Part shown: piece after piece, positions 5,318-5,896 of the stretch
Layout of the letters: every line of letters begins with the position of its first letter
Position numbering within the stretch: position 1 is the stretch's first letter
NCBI GenBank assembly: GCA_031263265.1
Contig: JAISGE010000064.1
Coordinates: 1 to 5,896 of the forward strand
DNA: 5,896 nucleotides
Source of the DNA: Treponema sp.
GTDB lineage: Bacteria; Spirochaetota; Spirochaetia; Treponematales; Breznakiellaceae
Direction: 5' to 3'
Notes under the pieces: generated by a model
The model's input: only the letters and a program-made list of their open reading frames with translations
Database searches by the model: none
Told to the model about the DNA's origin: nothing
Program-made: the position numbers and the translations under genes

Positions 5318-5896
5318 CTAAATATCCGTCCGTAACGGTATCGGCGTGTTGTCAACCTCGTCAATGTGGTTCTCGTAGACATAGTACTTGGTCAGCCTGG
5401 CGACCTCCGGGCTTAGCAGCAAAATGGCGATAAGGTTCGGGATGGTCATAAGCGCGTTCAGCGCGTCCGCCAGATCCCACACAACGCCGATGGTGAGTAC
5501 CGTACCGAGGAACGTGAAAATCACGTATATAACCCGGTAGGGGACATTGCTTTTTGGGCCGAAAAGATATTCCGCGCCTTTCTCGCCATAGTATGACCAC
5601 CCAAGTATCGTAGAAAGCGCGAAGGTGAACAGCCCGAAGGTGAGCACGATGACACCCAAGACGGGGATTTGGCTGAAAGCGGCGTGGGTCAGTTTGCCGC
5701 CGTCATTGAGGGCGTCCATATCACCGTTACGGATTACTGAGCTTACGATAACGAGACCGGTCATCAAACAAATAACTACCGTGTCCCAGAATGTGCCGGT
5801 ACTGGAAACCAGAGCCTGCCGCACCGGGTTCCGGGTCTGGGCCGCCGCCGCCACGATAGGAGCGGAACCCATGCCGGATTCGTTGGAGAAAAGACC
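5318..5896 (-). CDS. AGCS-family sodium:alanine (or glycine) symporter, C-terminal part
   Basis: The gene enters from the right edge; 192 codons to the TAG at 5318-5320 are present, about 40 percent of a usual 450-500-residue symporter. The first visible residues, GLFSNESGMGSAP, are the highly conserved AGCS motif. They are followed by the typical VRQALVSSTGTFWDTVVICL and MTGLVIV. Further hydrophobic segments are VLGVIVLTFGLFTFALSTIL, a segment starting RVIYVIFTFLGTVLTIGVVW, and ALNALMTIPNLIAILLLSPEV, ending in a hydrophilic tail (NHIDEVDNTPIPLRTDI). These proteins import alanine or glycine together with Na+ across the cytoplasmic membrane. The alanine dehydrogenase gene directly downstream on the same strand favours alanine as substrate. 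The ATG at 5870-5872 is internal to the protein and is not its start. Confidence 0.95.
   Translation of the reverse strand, partial: GLFSNESGMGSAPIVAAAAQTRNPVRQALVSSTGTFWDTVVICLMTGLVIVSSVIRNGDMDALNDGGKLTHAAFSQIPVLGVIVLTFGLFTFALSTILGWSYYGEKGAEYLFGPKSNVPYRVIYVIFTFLGTVLTIGVVWDLADALNALMTIPNLIAILLLSPEVARLTKYYVYENHIDEVDNTPIPLRTDI

Noticed and set aside
5361..5600. 79-codon minus-strand open frame
   Set aside because: It is an out-of-frame reading of the symporter gene with no family resemblance.

Overview
The window most likely comes from a host-associated anaerobic spirochaete, probably a Treponema of the termite-gut type. This is inferred from the character of the proteins (a clostridial/treponemal type of citrate synthase, an aroK next to a membrane-anchored solute-binding protein, an Na+/alanine symporter followed by alanine dehydrogenase). 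There is no rRNA or other phylogenetic marker here, so the assignment is moderate at best.

Left (1-859): the N-terminal half of a citrate synthase gene on the minus strand, running off the left edge. It has a plausible promoter just upstream of its start. Middle-left (860-1337): an insertion-sequence graveyard. No intact gene is present, but protein-level remnants of at least two, probably three, different transposases lie edge to edge on opposite strands. Middle (1335-3961): a PrsW-like intramembrane protease gene on the minus strand, divergent across only 41 bp from aroK (shikimate kinase). aroK is followed closely, in the same direction, by a family 1 extracellular solute-binding protein with an uncleaved-looking N-terminal membrane anchor and no permease genes beside it.

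Right (3962-5896): a convergent intergenic gap of about 168 bp with a long imperfect inverted repeat, then alanine dehydrogenase (ald) and the C-terminal part of an AGCS-family Na+/alanine (or glycine) symporter, both on the minus strand. The symporter is upstream of ald. The 75-bp gap between them holds a perfect 11-bp hairpin and a possible ald promoter. Together these two genes form an alanine uptake and oxidation unit: the symporter brings in alanine with sodium, and Ald converts it to pyruvate, ammonia and NADH.

I found no CRISPR array, RNA gene, phage module or toxin/defence system. The genes are mostly ordinary metabolism. The parts that deserve a second look are the transposon-remnant mosaic, the inverted repeats, and some sequence departures in the PrsW-like and shikimate kinase proteins.
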